NCBI RefSeq assembly: GCF_002091475.1
Contig: NZ_BCTR01000012.1
Span: forward strand, 124,001-188,000
Origin: Sphingomonas azotifigens NBRC 15497
GTDB lineage: Bacteria > Pseudomonadota > Alphaproteobacteria > Sphingomonadales > Sphingomonadaceae
DNA length: 64,000 nt
Reading direction: 5' to 3'
Translations under genes and position numbers: made by a program
In this document: positions 1-9,685 of the stretch, piece by piece
Position numbering within the stretch: the stretch's first letter is position 1
Layout: each line of letters opens with the position of its first letter
Notes under the pieces: generated by a model
What the model saw: the letters and a program-made list of their open reading frames with translations, nothing else
Databases searched by the model: none
Told to the model about the DNA's origin: nothing

Positions 1-185
1 TTCAGCCCCGAGCCTTTACCGAGCTGCTCGGCATGCTGGGGTTGGAGGCCTTCGATTTCGACAAACGCGGAAAGCCGATCGCGATCACCGCGCTATCGAC
101 CCTTCCCTACCGTGCCGGCGTGCTCTTGCGCCGTCGCGCGCGGGCGATGGCCAATATTGGCAACAACGGGCCGCTGCTGCGTTAA
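1..185 (+). CDS. C-terminal fragment of an unrecognised protein (5' end outside window)
   Basis: An open frame runs in from the left edge (codons begin at base 3) and ends at TAA 183-185, giving about 60 residues. The tail is basic, with an RRRAR cluster about 20 residues before the end, and finishes NNGPLLR. I do not recognise a family and see no catalytic motif. The frame is kept because it is continuous from the edge, has the codon use of its neighbours, and the next gene begins about 105 bases downstream on the same strand. No terminator is visible between the two. The true start and the function cannot be judged from this window. Confidence 0.5.
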   Translation, partial: QPRAFTELLGMLGLEAFDFDKRGKPIAITALSTLPYRAGVLLRRRARAMANIGNNGPLLR

Positions 186-290
186 TGCCTTGACCAGAAA
201 CGGGATCGTTTTCGACGCGGCTCGCTTGCAAGTTGGCCGGAATTTGCGCAACCGATGTCGCTGAAGCGTAATATTTTCGTAAGGAAGCCC

Positions 291-914
291 ATGCCCCCTT
301 CGACCGCCACCGCAAAGCGCCGCAGCGCCCGCCGCGGCCGCCCCGCCGGTGTGCCCTCCCCCACCATGTTCTTCCTGCAGCAGTTCCTGAAGCGCCCGGT
401 GATGGTGGGCGCCGTTGCGCAATCGTCGGGCCGACTGATTCGGCGGATGCTGCGCAAGGTCGACTGGGCGAACACCAAGCTGTTCATCGAATATGGCCCC
501 GGCGTCGGTACCTTCAGCCGTCCGATCCTCGAGCGGCTCGCGCCCGACGGCACGCTGATCGTGATCGATACCAACCCCGATTTCATCCGCTATCTGCGCC
601 AGTCGATCGACGATCCACGTTTCGTCGCGGTGCTCGGCTCGGCGGCCGACGTGCAGAAGATCGTCCGCGACAACGGCTTCGACCATGCCGACTATATCGC
701 CTCCGGCCTGCCCTTCTCGACGCTGCCCGACGGCGTCGGCGATGCGATCGCCAAGGCGACGCGCGAGATCCTGCGTCCGGGCGGCGCGTTCCTCGTCTAC
801 CAGTACAACCCCAATGTGCGGAACTTCCTGACACCGCACTGGGAGCATATCGAGCACGAGATGGAGTGGTGGAACATCCCGCCGGCCCAGCTCTGGTGGG
901 CCTGGAAGGACTGA
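291..914 (+). CDS. Class I SAM-dependent methyltransferase, PmtA-like
   Basis: A 207-residue Rossmann-fold methyltransferase. The AdoMet-binding motif I is EYGPGVGTFSRPIL, followed by an acidic strand end (VIDTNP) and a later SGLPFSTLP segment where the motif IV loop lies. This arrangement resembles the phospholipid N-methyltransferase group (COG3963), which methylates phosphatidylethanolamine at the inner membrane, so that is the inferred role. The basic N-terminus (about residues 8-20) and the WEHIEHEMEWW region would suit membrane association. The ATG at 291 is chosen because AAGGAAG sits just upstream. An in-frame ATG at 255 would add 12 residues but has no Shine-Dalgarno. A strong hairpin terminator follows the stop. 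The family is secure; the substrate is not. Confidence 0.75.
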   Translation: MPPSTATAKRRSARRGRPAGVPSPTMFFLQQFLKRPVMVGAVAQSSGRLIRRMLRKVDWANTKLFIEYGPGVGTFSRPILERLAPDGTLIVIDTNPDFIRYLRQSIDDPRFVAVLGSAADVQKIVRDNGFDHADYIASGLPFSTLPDGVGDAIAKATREILRPGGAFLVYQYNPNVRNFLTPHWEHIEHEMEWWNIPPAQLWWAWKD

Positions 915-935
915 CCCTTCCCACCGAACATCAAG

Positions 936-970
936 AAGGGCGGCCATGGACTTCCACGGCCGCCCTTTTT
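936..970 (+). terminator. Rho-independent terminator after the methyltransferase gene
   Basis: GGGCGGCC (938-945) pairs with GGCCGCCC (958-965) around a 12-base loop, and a run of five T (966-970) follows on the + strand. It lies between convergent genes and is oriented to end transcription of the upstream methyltransferase. On the minus strand the bases after the stem are mixed, so it is a poorer stop for manD. Confidence 0.85.
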
Positions 971-1008
971 GTTTCAAGCGAAGGGACGGCGTCAGCCCCC
1001 CCCAGCGA

Positions 1009-2217
1009 TCACCAGTTCCACATCGTCCCGTCTTCGAGGCGGGCGACCGGCAGATAGGCCGGCTTGTACGGGTATTTCGCCGCCAGTTCCTCGTCGATGT
1101 CGACGCCATGGCCCGGCGCCTCGCCGCAGAACAGATAGCCCTTGTCGAAGTGGTAATCGTGCGGGAACACTTCGTCGGTCGCCTCGGAGTGGCGCATATA
1201 TTCCTGGATGCCGAAATTGGGGACCCAGGTGTCGAAATGGAGCGCGCAGCCCATCGTCACCGGCGACAGGTCGGTGGCGCCATGGCAGCCGGTGCGCACC
1301 TGGTAGAGGCTGGCGAGATCGGCGAGGCGACGGAGATGGGTCAGGCCGCCGGCGCCGACCACCGTGGCGCGCAGATAGTCGATCAGCTGGTTCTGGATCA
1401 GGTCCTTGGCGTCCCAGATCGTGTTGAAGATCTCGCCCACCGCCAGCGGGGTGACGGTGTGCTGGCGGATCAGCTTGAACGCTTCCTGGTTCTCGGCAGG
1501 CGTTACGTCCTCCAGCCAGAACAGCTGGTAGGACTCGAGCATCTTGCCGAGATTGGCGGCTTCCTGCGGCGTGTAGCGGTGATGGCCGTCGTGCAGCAGA
1601 TGATGATCGAAGCCATAGGTCGCGCGCAGCTTCTCGAACAGCTTGGGTACATAGTTGAGCGCCTTGCGCGTATCCCAGCCGGTCACTGAGGGCAGCGCCG
1701 CATCGGCGGGCTCGTAATAAAGCTTGCCGCGGCCCACGCCGTAGGCGTCCTTGATCCCCGGCACGCCGGTCTGGGCGCGGATCGCCTTGTAGCCCATCTC
1801 GATATACTGGCCGACGGCATCCACGGTCTCGTCGATGTCGCTGCCATTGGCATGACCATAGACCATCACGCCATCGCGGCTGCGGCCGCCGAGCAGCTGG
1901 TAAACGGGCATGCCGGCCATCTTGCCCTTGATGTCCCACAGCGCCATGTCGACCGCCGCGATCGCGCGCATCGTCACCGGGCCGCGGCGCCAATAAGCCC
2001 CGCGGTAGAGATACTGCCAGATGTCCTCGATGCGGCGCGGATCCATGCCGATCAGGCACGGGATCACGTGATCCTCGAGATACGACACAACCGCCAGTTC
2101 GCGGCCATTGAGCGTGCCGTCGCCGATGCCGTAGACGCCCTGATCGGTATGGATCTTCAGCGTCACGAAATTGCGGCCGGGACAGGTTACGATAACCTTG
2201 GCCGAGACGATCTTCAT
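1009..2217 (-). CDS. manD: D-mannonate dehydratase (enolase superfamily)
   Basis: 402 residues, the exact length of the characterised Novosphingobium aromaticivorans ManD, which it closely resembles throughout from memory of that sequence. It dehydrates D-mannonate to 2-keto-3-deoxygluconate (EC 4.2.1.8) in hexuronate breakdown. All positions known from that enzyme are present at the same numbers: metal ligands Asp210, Glu236 and Glu262, acid/base Tyr159 and Arg147, and His212. The C-terminus ends LEDGTMWNW as in the reference. The ATG at 2217 is preceded by AGGTAG. It is transcribed alone on the minus strand, about 160 bases downstream of the dehydrogenase gene that ends at 2376; no other hexuronate genes are in the window. 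Two TGGCC-N-GACC-type palindromes lie just upstream. Confidence 0.95.
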   Translation of the reverse strand: MKIVSAKVIVTCPGRNFVTLKIHTDQGVYGIGDGTLNGRELAVVSYLEDHVIPCLIGMDPRRIEDIWQYLYRGAYWRRGPVTMRAIAAVDMALWDIKGKMAGMPVYQLLGGRSRDGVMVYGHANGSDIDETVDAVGQYIEMGYKAIRAQTGVPGIKDAYGVGRGKLYYEPADAALPSVTGWDTRKALNYVPKLFEKLRATYGFDHHLLHDGHHRYTPQEAANLGKMLESYQLFWLEDVTPAENQEAFKLIRQHTVTPLAVGEIFNTIWDAKDLIQNQLIDYLRATVVGAGGLTHLRRLADLASLYQVRTGCHGATDLSPVTMGCALHFDTWVPNFGIQEYMRHSEATDEVFPHDYHFDKGYLFCGEAPGHGVDIDEELAAKYPYKPAYLPVARLEDGTMWNW

Positions 2218-2248
2218 CGAGCTACCTCTATAGGCTGATTGTTGCCTC

Positions 2249-2301
2249 TGGCCTGACCAATCGAGCCTCAGCTGTCAAGGGGCGTCGGATTGGCCAGACC
2301 C
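2249..2301 (-). promoter_or_regulatory. Possible FadR/GntR-type operator pair upstream of manD
   Basis: Two similar 11-base near-palindromes, TGGCCTGACCA (2249-2259) and TGGCCAGACCC (2291-2301), lie 32-84 bases upstream of the manD start. They fit the TGGNC-N-GNCCA shape bound by FadR-subfamily GntR regulators, which often control hexuronate genes. No such regulator is encoded in the window, so this is a pattern match only. Confidence 0.3.
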
Positions 2302-2375
2302 AGAAATCGAACTTATCGGGCGCTCCCTAATCTTTCTTCAATGCGCGCCGCGTCCGTAGCACCGCCCAGGCGCGA

Positions 2376-3170
2376 TCAGAAGGCGACCTTTCCGAACACC
2401 TGCCGCGTCACCGGATGGCTGGTGCTGAGCCCGCCATCGACCGCGATCGCCTGACCATTGACATAGCTTGCCGCATCGGAGGCCAGGAACAGGGCAACCT
2501 GGGCGATTTCCTCAGGCGACCCCGCGCGCCGCAGCGGGTTGAGCTGGCCGAGCCTGGCCTCCTTGCCTTGCGCGCGGGCGTACTCGAAGGCACGCTGCGT
2601 CATGCCGGTTTCGATGAGGCCGGGGCAGATCGCATTCACCCGCACGCCCGACGTGGCAAGCTGCTGCGCGGCGGTCTGCACCAGGTTGATCACCCCCGCC
2701 TTGGACGCCGAATAGGGCGTGCCGCCTGCGCCCGATCGTAGCCCGGCGACGCTGGCGGTACACAGGATCGCTCCGCCGCCACGCGCGACGATCTGCGGCG
2801 CGGCATGCTTGATCGCGAGTGCCGGGCCGATCAGATTGATCCGCAGGACCTCCGTCCAAAGCTCTACGGAAGCGTCGAAAATTCCTGCCGTGCCGCCGGC
2901 GATCCCGGCATTGGCGTGGAAGATGTCGATCCCGCCGAAGCGGGCGCACGCGGCCGCCACCAACTGCTCGACCGCCTCCTCGTCCCCTGCATCCATCTCC
3001 ACGGCGAGCGCGGCGTCGAGGCCCTCGATCGCGGCGTGCACGGCGCTCGACAGGTCCGCCGCGACCACCGCGGCGCCATGGGTCGCGAAGGCTCGCGCGG
3101 TCGCCCGCCCGATCCCGGACGCCGCACCCGTGACAACCACCACCTTGCCGGTGAAATCGAACGCGCTCAT
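2376..3170 (-). CDS. Short-chain dehydrogenase/reductase (classical SDR)
   Basis: 264 residues, the usual classical SDR size. The N-terminal nucleotide-binding motif TGAASGIG is near residue 15, the NAG motif reads HANAGIAGG, and the catalytic Tyr/Lys pair is in YSASK. An [12 protein letters not shown] segment and the C-terminal [11 protein letters not shown] are also typical. It should oxidise or reduce a hydroxyacyl or alcohol substrate with NAD(P). The start at 3170 overlaps the stop of the upstream phosphotransferase gene as ATGA, so the two are translationally coupled. With the acyl-CoA dehydrogenase further upstream this looks like an acyl-CoA or branched-chain/aromatic acid degradation operon, with this enzyme as a 3-hydroxyacyl-type dehydrogenase. 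Substrate unknown. Confidence 0.85.
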   Translation of the reverse strand: MSAFDFTGKVVVVTGAASGIGRATARAFATHGAAVVAADLSSAVHAAIEGLDAALAVEMDAGDEEAVEQLVAAACARFGGIDIFHANAGIAGGTAGIFDASVELWTEVLRINLIGPALAIKHAAPQIVARGGGAILCTASVAGLRSGAGGTPYSASKAGVINLVQTAAQQLATSGVRVNAICPGLIETGMTQRAFEYARAQGKEARLGQLNPLRRAGSPEEIAQVALFLASDAASYVNGQAIAVDGGLSTSHPVTRQVFGKVAF

Positions 3171-4186
3171 GCTGCCCCCGCTCGCTGCGCGAACTGCCAG
3201 GCAGCAGCGGCCAGACCCGGCAGGCGCGCGACCGTGTTCGCCGCGTCGGCGCTGGATGCATTGCCGTCGAGCATGCGCTTCTTGATGCCCTGAACGATGC
3301 CGGCCAAGCGGAAGAGATTGTAGGCGAAATACCAGTCGAGGTCTGGCACGCCGTCCCGCCCGGTCGCCGCACAATAGCGCGCCACCATTGCCTCCATGGT
3401 CGGAATGCCGGTCTCGGGCCCGGCCAGTCCCTTCACCCCCGAGCGCCCCTCGGGCTCGGTCACCCAGTTCATCAGGAAGTAGGATAAGTCCGCCAGCGGA
3501 TCCCCGAGCGTCGACAGCTCCCAGTCGAGCACCGCCAGCACCTGCGGGGTATCGGCGGCGAAGATCATGTTGTCGATGCGATAGTCGCCATGGACGATGC
3601 TGGTGCGGGTCTGGGCCGGCACGGTGCTCGGCAGGAAGGCGATCAGCGACTCGATTTCGGGCACTTCGTCCGTCTGGCTGGCGCGATACTGGCGGGTCCA
3701 ACGCTCGACTTGGCGCGCGAAGTAATTGCCCGGCCTGCCATAGTCGCCCAGCCCGACCGCGTCGGGATCGATGGCATGCAGTGCGGCGAGCGTGTCGATG
3801 ATCGCTTCATAGGTAGCGGTCCGTTCGGCGGTCGCCATGTCGGGCAGCGCGCCGTTCCACAGCGTCCGCCCCTCGACCAGTTCCATCAAATAGAAGGGGG
3901 CGCCGATCACCTGCCGGTCTTCACAGAGCGCGTAGGGCCGCGCCACCGGAAAGCCGGACGGATGCAAGGCCGCGATCAGCCGATACTCGCGCTCGACGGC
4001 ATGCGCCGAGGGCAGGATCGTGCCGAACGGCTTACGACGCAGGACATAATGTCCTGTAGCTGCCTCCACGCGATAGGTCGGATTGCTCTGACCGCCCGGG
4101 AACTTGGTGACGGTAACCGGCCCCGCAAGGCCGGGCACATGGGCTGCGCCCCAGGCGGCCAGGCGGATTTCGTCCAGATCGCTCAT
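3167..4186 (-). CDS. APH-fold phosphotransferase, ACAD10/11-associated type
   Basis: 339 residues of the aminoglycoside-phosphotransferase/choline-kinase fold. The catalytic loop is [11 protein letters not shown] and the metal-binding [14 protein letters not shown] follows. The N-terminal [10 protein letters not shown] corresponds to the nucleotide loop, and VLRRKPFG carries the ATP lysine. This subfamily is repeatedly found beside or fused to acyl-CoA dehydrogenases (as in human ACAD10/ACAD11), where it phosphorylates 4-hydroxyacyl-CoAs before dehydrogenation. The next gene upstream is exactly such a dehydrogenase, so that role is a reasonable inference; antibiotic modification is unlikely. 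The ATG at 4186 is chosen because the N-terminus [12 protein letters not shown] fits the family. The stop overlaps the next start by 4 bases. Confidence 0.82.
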   Translation of the reverse strand: MSDLDEIRLAAWGAAHVPGLAGPVTVTKFPGGQSNPTYRVEAATGHYVLRRKPFGTILPSAHAVEREYRLIAALHPSGFPVARPYALCEDRQVIGAPFYLMELVEGRTLWNGALPDMATAERTATYEAIIDTLAALHAIDPDAVGLGDYGRPGNYFARQVERWTRQYRASQTDEVPEIESLIAFLPSTVPAQTRTSIVHGDYRIDNMIFAADTPQVLAVLDWELSTLGDPLADLSYFLMNWVTEPEGRSGVKGLAGPETGIPTMEAMVARYCAATGRDGVPDLDWYFAYNLFRLAGIVQGIKKRMLDGNASSADAANTVARLPGLAAAAWQFAQRAGAA

Positions 4187-4232
4187 GCGGCGGCGGCCCC
4201 GAACAGGCGGACTGCGTGCATCCCGCTTCCTC

Positions 4233-5516
4233 CTACCGGCTGACGCCGAGGTCGCCGGACGAGGCGCGATCCGCCTTGAGGTCGGCATATTTGCCGAACT
4301 CGGCCCGGGCGATCGCGCGGGCATGCACTTCGTCGGGGCCATCGGCCAGCCGCAACGTGCGGACGCTGCCCCAGTTATGCGCGAGATCGAAGTCATCGCT
4401 CACCCCTGCCCCGCCATGCGCCTGGATGGCATCGTCGAGGATCTGCAGCGCCATGCCCGGCGCCTGCACCTTGATCATTGCGATCTCGAGCTGGGCCGCC
4501 TTGTTGCCTGCCTTGTCCATCATGTCGGCCGCTTTGAGGCAAAGCAGCCGCGTCATTTCGATGTCGATGCGGGCGCGGGCGATCCGCTGCTCCCAGATCG
4601 AATGATCGGCGATCCGCTTGCCGAACGCGACGCGGGTGACGAGCCGCTTCGCCATGGCGGCGATCGCTTCCTCCGCAACGCCGATCGTGCGCATGCAATG
4701 ATGGATCCGGCCTGGGCCGAGGCGCCCCTGCGCGATCTCGAACCCGCGGCCCTCGCCGAGCAGTAGATGGTCGACCGGCACGCGCACGTCGCGCAGCACG
4801 ATCTCGGCATGGCCGTGCGGCGCATGATCATACCCGAACACCGAAAGCATCCGTTCGATGGTGACGCCGGGGGTGTCGAGCGGCACCAGGATCATGCTCT
4901 GCTGGGCGTGCCGGGCGGCGCCGACATCGGTCTTGCCCATCAGGATGGCGATCTTGCACCGGGGGTCGCCGGCGCCGGAGGACCACCATTTCCGTCCGTT
5001 GATCACATAGTGATCGCCGTCGCGCTCGATCCGCGTCTCGATATTGGTCGCGTCCGACGAGGCGACCGCCGGCTCGGTCATCAGGAAGGCCGAGCGGATC
5101 TCGCCGCGCATCAGCGGCGCCAGCCACGCCTCCTTCTGCGCACGTGTGCCGTAGCGGTGCAGCACTTCCATGTTGCCGGTATCGGGCGCCGAGCAGTTGA
5201 ACACCTCGGATGCCCAGCCAACCCGGCCCATCTCCTCCGCGCACAGTGCATATTCCAGATTGGTGAGTTGCTCGCCTTCGAAGACGAAGCTGTCATCGAC
5301 CGGCGGCTGGCCAGAATGAGGCGGCATGAAGAAATTCCAGAGCCCCGCCGCCTGCGCCCGTGCCTTCACCGCTTCGAGGACCGGATTGACCGCCCAGCGA
5401 TCTCCCGCCACAGCCGCCGCGCGATACTCGGCATCGCGCGGCTGGACCTCGGCGTCGACAAAGGCCTTCACCCGGTCGCGAAAATGGGTTTCGCGCGCGT
5501 TCAGCGTGAAGTCCAT
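4233..5516 (-). CDS. Acyl-CoA dehydrogenase
   Basis: 427 residues with the three-part acyl-CoA dehydrogenase layout: helical N-terminus (1-140), beta middle domain with [16 protein letters not shown] and [13 protein letters not shown], and helical C-terminus with [12 protein letters not shown] and [12 protein letters not shown]. It is slightly longer than short/medium-chain enzymes and resembles the ACAD10/11-like clade. It is an FAD enzyme that introduces an alpha-beta double bond into acyl-CoA. The ATG at 5516 has AGGAGAG 8 bases upstream. It is the first gene of the minus-strand operon with the phosphotransferase and SDR. A divergent double-TetR regulator starts 142 bases away and probably controls it. 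The acyl substrate cannot be told from sequence. Confidence 0.88.
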   Translation of the reverse strand: MDFTLNARETHFRDRVKAFVDAEVQPRDAEYRAAAVAGDRWAVNPVLEAVKARAQAAGLWNFFMPPHSGQPPVDDSFVFEGEQLTNLEYALCAEEMGRVGWASEVFNCSAPDTGNMEVLHRYGTRAQKEAWLAPLMRGEIRSAFLMTEPAVASSDATNIETRIERDGDHYVINGRKWWSSGAGDPRCKIAILMGKTDVGAARHAQQSMILVPLDTPGVTIERMLSVFGYDHAPHGHAEIVLRDVRVPVDHLLLGEGRGFEIAQGRLGPGRIHHCMRTIGVAEEAIAAMAKRLVTRVAFGKRIADHSIWEQRIARARIDIEMTRLLCLKAADMMDKAGNKAAQLEIAMIKVQAPGMALQILDDAIQAHGGAGVSDDFDLAHNWGSVRTLRLADGPDEVHARAIARAEFGKYADLKADRASSGDLGVSR

Positions 5517-5561
5517 GGCATCGCTCTCCTGTCATTCTTTGGCCAGAGGCTTACCCCGTAC

Positions 5562-5572
5562 CCGATATTCGG
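5562..5572. promoter_or_regulatory. Candidate operator between acyl-CoA dehydrogenase and double-TetR genes
   Basis: CCGA-TAT-TCGG is a perfect inverted repeat in the 141-base divergent intergenic region (5517-5657), flanked by TTACC and GGTAA (5551-5575). TetR-family regulators usually bind such a palindrome between themselves and a divergent target. No other repeat of this quality was seen there. Assignment is inference. Confidence 0.35.
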
Positions 5573-5657
5573 TAAAGGGCGCCGCCCAATCAAAATCGCG
5601 ACATACCGGCATCAAAAAACCGTTTTGGCGCCCGACGGAAACGGCTAAGCTGGCGCG

Positions 5658-6893
5658 ATGCAATCGCCGCCCAAGATCGAGACCACAAACACGAAGCGGT
5701 TCCAGGCCAAGCGCGACGCTATCCTCGCCGCCGCGGCTGCCGCGATCAACGAGCAGAGCGCGAAGGGTATGACCTTCGCCGACGTCGCGCGGCGGGTGGG
5801 GCTGAACACCACCTCGGTCACCTATTATTTCAAGCGCAAGGAGGACCTTGCCGCCGCCGCCTTCGAGCAGACGCTGGCCTGGCTCGACGCGATCCTCGAC
5901 CAGGCACTCGCAGAGGCCACGCCGGAGGCGCGCGTCGCCCGCTTCCTGGGCGTCAACATGGAACGGCTGGCGCGGATCGGCCGCGGCGAGGAACAGGCGG
6001 TCGCGATGTTGTCCGATCTGCGCGCGATGGAAGAGCCGCTGAAGGGCAAGCTGCTCACCGGCTGGCGCAACATCTTCCGCAAGACCCGCAGCCTGTGGGG
6101 CACCGAGGGCAGCCGCGCCGAGACCGACCTGCGCGGCGCGCGGGCGCATGTGCTGCTCGAGAACAGCTTCTGGCTCAACGCCTGGATCTCGCGCTACGAG
6201 ATCGACGAATATCCGCGTGTCGAGGCGCGCCTGATGGACGTGTTCCGCCACGGCATCGCCGCGCCGGGCGAGCGTTGGGCGCCCGAATTGTTCGAGTTGG
6301 TCCATGAAGAACCCGAACCCGGCCGCGAGGCGTTCCTGCTCGCCGCCACCCGGCTGATCAACGAGCTCGGCTATCGCGGCGCCTCGGTGCAGCGGATCGC
6401 CTCGGAGCTGAACGTCACCAAGGGCAGCTTCTATCATCATCTCGATGCCAAGGATGACCTCGTCATCGCCTGCTACAAGCGCAGCTTCGACATTCTTGCC
6501 GATGCGCAGCGGCTGGCGGAAAGCCACGCAGGCAGCCAGTGGCAGCGGATCGAGAGCACGCTGGCGACGCTGCTCGACTATCAGTTTTCGGAGCGCGGCC
6601 CTTTGCTGCGCACGACCGCGCTTTCCGGCCTGCCGTCGCACGTGCGCAACACCATGCTCGATCGCTCGAACCGGATCGCCCGGCGCTTTGCCGGCATGCT
6701 CTCCGACGGCATCGCCGAGGGCACGATCCGGCCGATCGACCCGCTGGTCGCCAGCCAGGCGCTGATGGCGCTGCAGAACGCCGCGTTCGACATGCGCAAA
6801 TGGGCGAGCACCATGCCGCGCGAGCGTGCGGTGACCTTCTACGCGTCCACGCTCGCCTATGGCCTGTTCGACGATCGCGTGCTGCGGGACTGA
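5658..6893 (+). CDS. Double TetR-family transcriptional regulator (two HTH domains in one chain)
   Basis: 411 residues, about twice the usual TetR length. The first TetR_N helix-turn-helix spans roughly residues 15-65 (MTFADVARRVGLNTTSVTYYF). A ligand-type helical domain follows. A second complete TetR_N lies at about 222-270 (ASVQRIASELNVTKGSFYHHL), followed by another helical region. Each half carries the conserved TetR signature (YYF or YHH after the recognition helix, then K-DDL or K-EDL). It faces the acyl-CoA dehydrogenase operon across 141 bases and is probably its repressor, responding to an acyl-CoA or fatty acid. The first half diverges more from the consensus than the second. A convergent terminator follows immediately after the stop. 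Confidence 0.85.
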   Translation: MQSPPKIETTNTKRFQAKRDAILAAAAAAINEQSAKGMTFADVARRVGLNTTSVTYYFKRKEDLAAAAFEQTLAWLDAILDQALAEATPEARVARFLGVNMERLARIGRGEEQAVAMLSDLRAMEEPLKGKLLTGWRNIFRKTRSLWGTEGSRAETDLRGARAHVLLENSFWLNAWISRYEIDEYPRVEARLMDVFRHGIAAPGERWAPELFELVHEEPEPGREAFLLAATRLINELGYRGASVQRIASELNVTKGSFYHHLDAKDDLVIACYKRSFDILADAQRLAESHAGSQWQRIESTLATLLDYQFSERGPLLRTTALSGLPSHVRNTMLDRSNRIARRFAGMLSDGIAEGTIRPIDPLVASQALMALQNAAFDMRKWASTMPRERAVTFYASTLAYGLFDDRVLRD

Positions 6894-6894
6894 T

Positions 6895-6926
6895 TAAAAA
6901 GAGGCCGGAGGATCGCGCCTCCGGCC
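6895..6926 (-). terminator. Terminator of the first TonB receptor gene
   Basis: GGCCGGAGG (6903-6911) and CCTCCGGCC (6918-6926) form a perfect 9-bp stem with a 6-base loop. On the minus strand it is followed by TCTTTTTAAT. It sits between two convergent stops and mainly serves the minus-strand receptor gene. Confidence 0.85.
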
Positions 6927-6949
6927 CAGTGCTTTCCTCCCCAGGAAAT

Positions 6950-9685
6950 TCAGAAGCGGGTGCGCACCGTTACGCCATAGGTGCGCGGTTCGGCGAGATA
7001 GGCCGAGAAGATCTGGCGCCCGCCCGGATAGCGGGGATCGGTGAACGGCGCGCCGGTCGCCCCCTCCTGGAAGGGCGAGTTGAACACGACCTGGCTGTAA
7101 TGGGTGTCGAACAGGTTCTGCCCCCACAGCTCGATCGCCCAGCGCTCTTCCTTGCCGCGGATGCCGATGCGGCCGTTCACCACGTTGAAGCCGTCCTGGA
7201 TCTTCTGCGGGAACAGGTCGGAGCCGGTGTTGAAGTCGCTCGTCAGGCGGGTGTCGAAATAGACCAGGCCGCTCAGCCCCGAATTGCCGAGCCTCGGAGT
7301 CCAGGCGACCGATGCAGTGGCGACAATCTCGGGGGCGTTCGACAGGTTCTTGCCCGGCAGCAGCCGCAGCGCCTGGTCGAGCGGCGCGCCGGTGTCGCTG
7401 CCGACGAGCTGGTTGCGATAATGGGTGTCGGCATAGGTGAGCCCCAGCCCGACGCGGAAATCGCGTATTGGCACCAGTGACGCTTCGAGCTCGACGCCTT
7501 GCGAGACCACGCCATAGCCGACATTCGATGCCGAACAGGCGCCGGTAGTGGCAGCGGCGGCGTTGTAGTTGCTCGCGGTGGTGAACTTGCTCTGGTCGCG
7601 ATCGCCGCCGTTCAGGCTTGCAGTGCAGCCGTTGATGTTCTGCACCAGGAAGACGGTGCCGTTGAACGTGTTGAGCTGGAAGTTCTTGAACTGCTGGCGG
7701 AAGGCCGAGAGGTTCAGGCTGAACGCGCGGGTGGAGTATTTCAGGCCGATCTCGAAGGCATCGTTGGTCTCCGGCGCGAATTGCAGCGCGCCGACCAGCG
7801 CCTGCGCCCCGCCGGCGGCAGCGAAGGGCAGGATCGGCACCTTGAGCGCCGACTTGTCAAGGTTGAAGCCACCTGCCTTATAGCCGCGCGAATAGCTGCC
7901 ATAGAGCAGCAGGTCGTTGGTCGGCTTGTACGAGAGGATCGCGGTGCCCGTGAACTGGTCTTCCTTGCGGGTGTCGCTGATCGAGACACCGTTGAGTTCG
8001 GCGGTGGAATTGCCTTGGCACGACAGGCCGAGGATGCCGTCGATGACCGCCGTCAGCGACGCAACCGAGCGCAGCGGCAGCAACGCGTTCTGGTTGGCGA
8101 CGCAGGCGGTGTTGTCGTTGCCGAAGGTGGCGTTGAGCCGCTTGCGCTCGTTCGTGTAACGAAGGCCAAGGGTGAGGTCCAAGCCTTTGGTAACATGGAA
8201 GATGTTATGCGTGAACAGCGCCCAGTTGCGGCTGTTCTGCTTGTAGAAGTCGCGCGTCGTGCCGCGATCGTTGATACCGTCCAGCCGATCGAACGCGGCG
8301 TAGATCAGCGGCGATGCGGCGCCGAACACGGCAGGTCGCGCCGCAAGGCATCCCGCCGAGGCCGGCGAATAGAGTCCCGCCAGCCCGCCGCCGGAGACGA
8401 TGCGGCAGGTCGCGAAACGGCCATATTGGTTGCCGAAGCGCAGATTGTCGACGACGGTCAGGTCCTCGTTCGCGTAATAGCCGCCGACCAGCCAGTCGAG
8501 CCGCTCGTTGAAGGCCGAGCCGTTCAGGCGCAATTCCTGGCTGAAGGTTTCGAACGCGCGCGAGGAGTTGGCATTGGGCGCGCGGTACAGGATGTCGACG
8601 AAGCTGTAGTCCGTGTCGGCGCCCTGGCTGGCGAAATAGTTGCGATAGCCGGTGATCGAGGTGAGCTTGACGTCGCCCAGCGTCCAGTCGACCTGGACCG
8701 AGCCGCCCCAGTCCTCGGTGATGCCGCCATAGCTGCGACCCGGCGTCGAATAGACGTTGCGGCTGAACGGATTGCTGAACGCGGCCATGGGCTGGCCGAG
8801 ATCGCGCATCACCCGCACGATGTTGTTGGACGACGGGCTGGTCAGATCGCCGATGTTCGGGTTGGTCGCCGAATCGACATAGGCTGCGGCGCAGCACTCT
8901 TCCTTGCGATGCGTATAGTCGCCGATCAGGCGGATGCGCAGGTCGCTGGACGGCTCGAACAGCAGCTGGCCGCGCAGGAAATAGCGGTCGCGATTGTTGA
9001 CGTCGCGATTGTTGGTCACGTCGTGGTAGAAGCCGTCGCGCTTCATGTAGACGCCGTCGAGCCGGCCGGACACCGTCGTGCTGAGGGGCACGTTGACATA
9101 GCCCTGCAGGCGGATCGCATTGTAATTGCCATAGGTCGCCTCGCCGCCTGCCCCGAAGGTCGGGCTCGGCATCTTCGAGACGATGTTGATGATGCCGGCC
9201 GAGGCATTGCGGCCGAACAGCGTGCCCTGCGGCCCGCGCAGCACCTCGATCCGCTCGATTTCGCCGAGTTCGTTGAGGCCGATGCCCGAGCGCGAGCGAT
9301 AGACCCCGTCGATGAACACCGCCACCGAGCTTTCGAGCCCCGGATTGTCGCCGACCGTACCGATACCACGAATACGTGCCGAGCCATTGGCTTCGCTGCC
9401 CGTCGACGAGACGAGGAGCGAAGGCGCCACCTGGTTGAGCGCGCGAATGTCGTTGGCACCGGTCTGCTGTAGCGTTTCGGCACTGACTGCCGAGACCGCG
9501 ATCGGCACATCGGCAAGCGCCTGGGCGCGGCCCTGCGCGGTGACGATGATCTCGTTATCGGACTGCGCGGCATGTGCCGCACCAGGATCCTGTTGTTCGG
9601 GGGGTGTCTGTTGCGCGTGCGCGGGCGCTGCGAGCGCCATGACGAGTGCCGGCACTGCACAGGCCGACATAAGGCGTAGCCGCAT
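6950..9685 (-). CDS. TonB-dependent outer membrane receptor
   Basis: 911 residues from the ATG at 9685, chosen because GGAGAGG lies 8 bases upstream and it opens directly with a signal peptide ending in HAQ. After an acidic linker comes EIIVTAQGRAQALADVPIAVS, the TonB-box/plug start. The plug continues with IRGIGTVGDNPGLESS and IEVLRGPQGTLFGRNASAGIINIVS. The rest is a 22-strand barrel ending TVRTRF with a terminal aromatic. This is the sphingomonad receptor type used for bulky organic substrates rather than a recognisable siderophore receptor; the ligand is unknown. Upstream is a TTGACG-N17-TGTATT promoter. The gene stands alone between a TetR regulator and an MFS pump. Confidence 0.9.
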   Translation of the reverse strand: MRLRLMSACAVPALVMALAAPAHAQQTPPEQQDPGAAHAAQSDNEIIVTAQGRAQALADVPIAVSAVSAETLQQTGANDIRALNQVAPSLLVSSTGSEANGSARIRGIGTVGDNPGLESSVAVFIDGVYRSRSGIGLNELGEIERIEVLRGPQGTLFGRNASAGIINIVSKMPSPTFGAGGEATYGNYNAIRLQGYVNVPLSTTVSGRLDGVYMKRDGFYHDVTNNRDVNNRDRYFLRGQLLFEPSSDLRIRLIGDYTHRKEECCAAAYVDSATNPNIGDLTSPSSNNIVRVMRDLGQPMAAFSNPFSRNVYSTPGRSYGGITEDWGGSVQVDWTLGDVKLTSITGYRNYFASQGADTDYSFVDILYRAPNANSSRAFETFSQELRLNGSAFNERLDWLVGGYYANEDLTVVDNLRFGNQYGRFATCRIVSGGGLAGLYSPASAGCLAARPAVFGAASPLIYAAFDRLDGINDRGTTRDFYKQNSRNWALFTHNIFHVTKGLDLTLGLRYTNERKRLNATFGNDNTACVANQNALLPLRSVASLTAVIDGILGLSCQGNSTAELNGVSISDTRKEDQFTGTAILSYKPTNDLLLYGSYSRGYKAGGFNLDKSALKVPILPFAAAGGAQALVGALQFAPETNDAFEIGLKYSTRAFSLNLSAFRQQFKNFQLNTFNGTVFLVQNINGCTASLNGGDRDQSKFTTASNYNAAAATTGACSASNVGYGVVSQGVELEASLVPIRDFRVGLGLTYADTHYRNQLVGSDTGAPLDQALRLLPGKNLSNAPEIVATASVAWTPRLGNSGLSGLVYFDTRLTSDFNTGSDLFPQKIQDGFNVVNGRIGIRGKEERWAIELWGQNLFDTHYSQVVFNSPFQEGATGAPFTDPRYPGGRQIFSAYLAEPRTYGVTVRTRF

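Noticed and set aside
7499..9472. A 657-codon plus-strand frame opposite the first TonB receptor
   Set aside because: Receptor motifs are unmistakable on the minus strand, and the opposite frame has no recognisable domains. Same reasoning for the long frames at 54043-55998 and 57964-60015.
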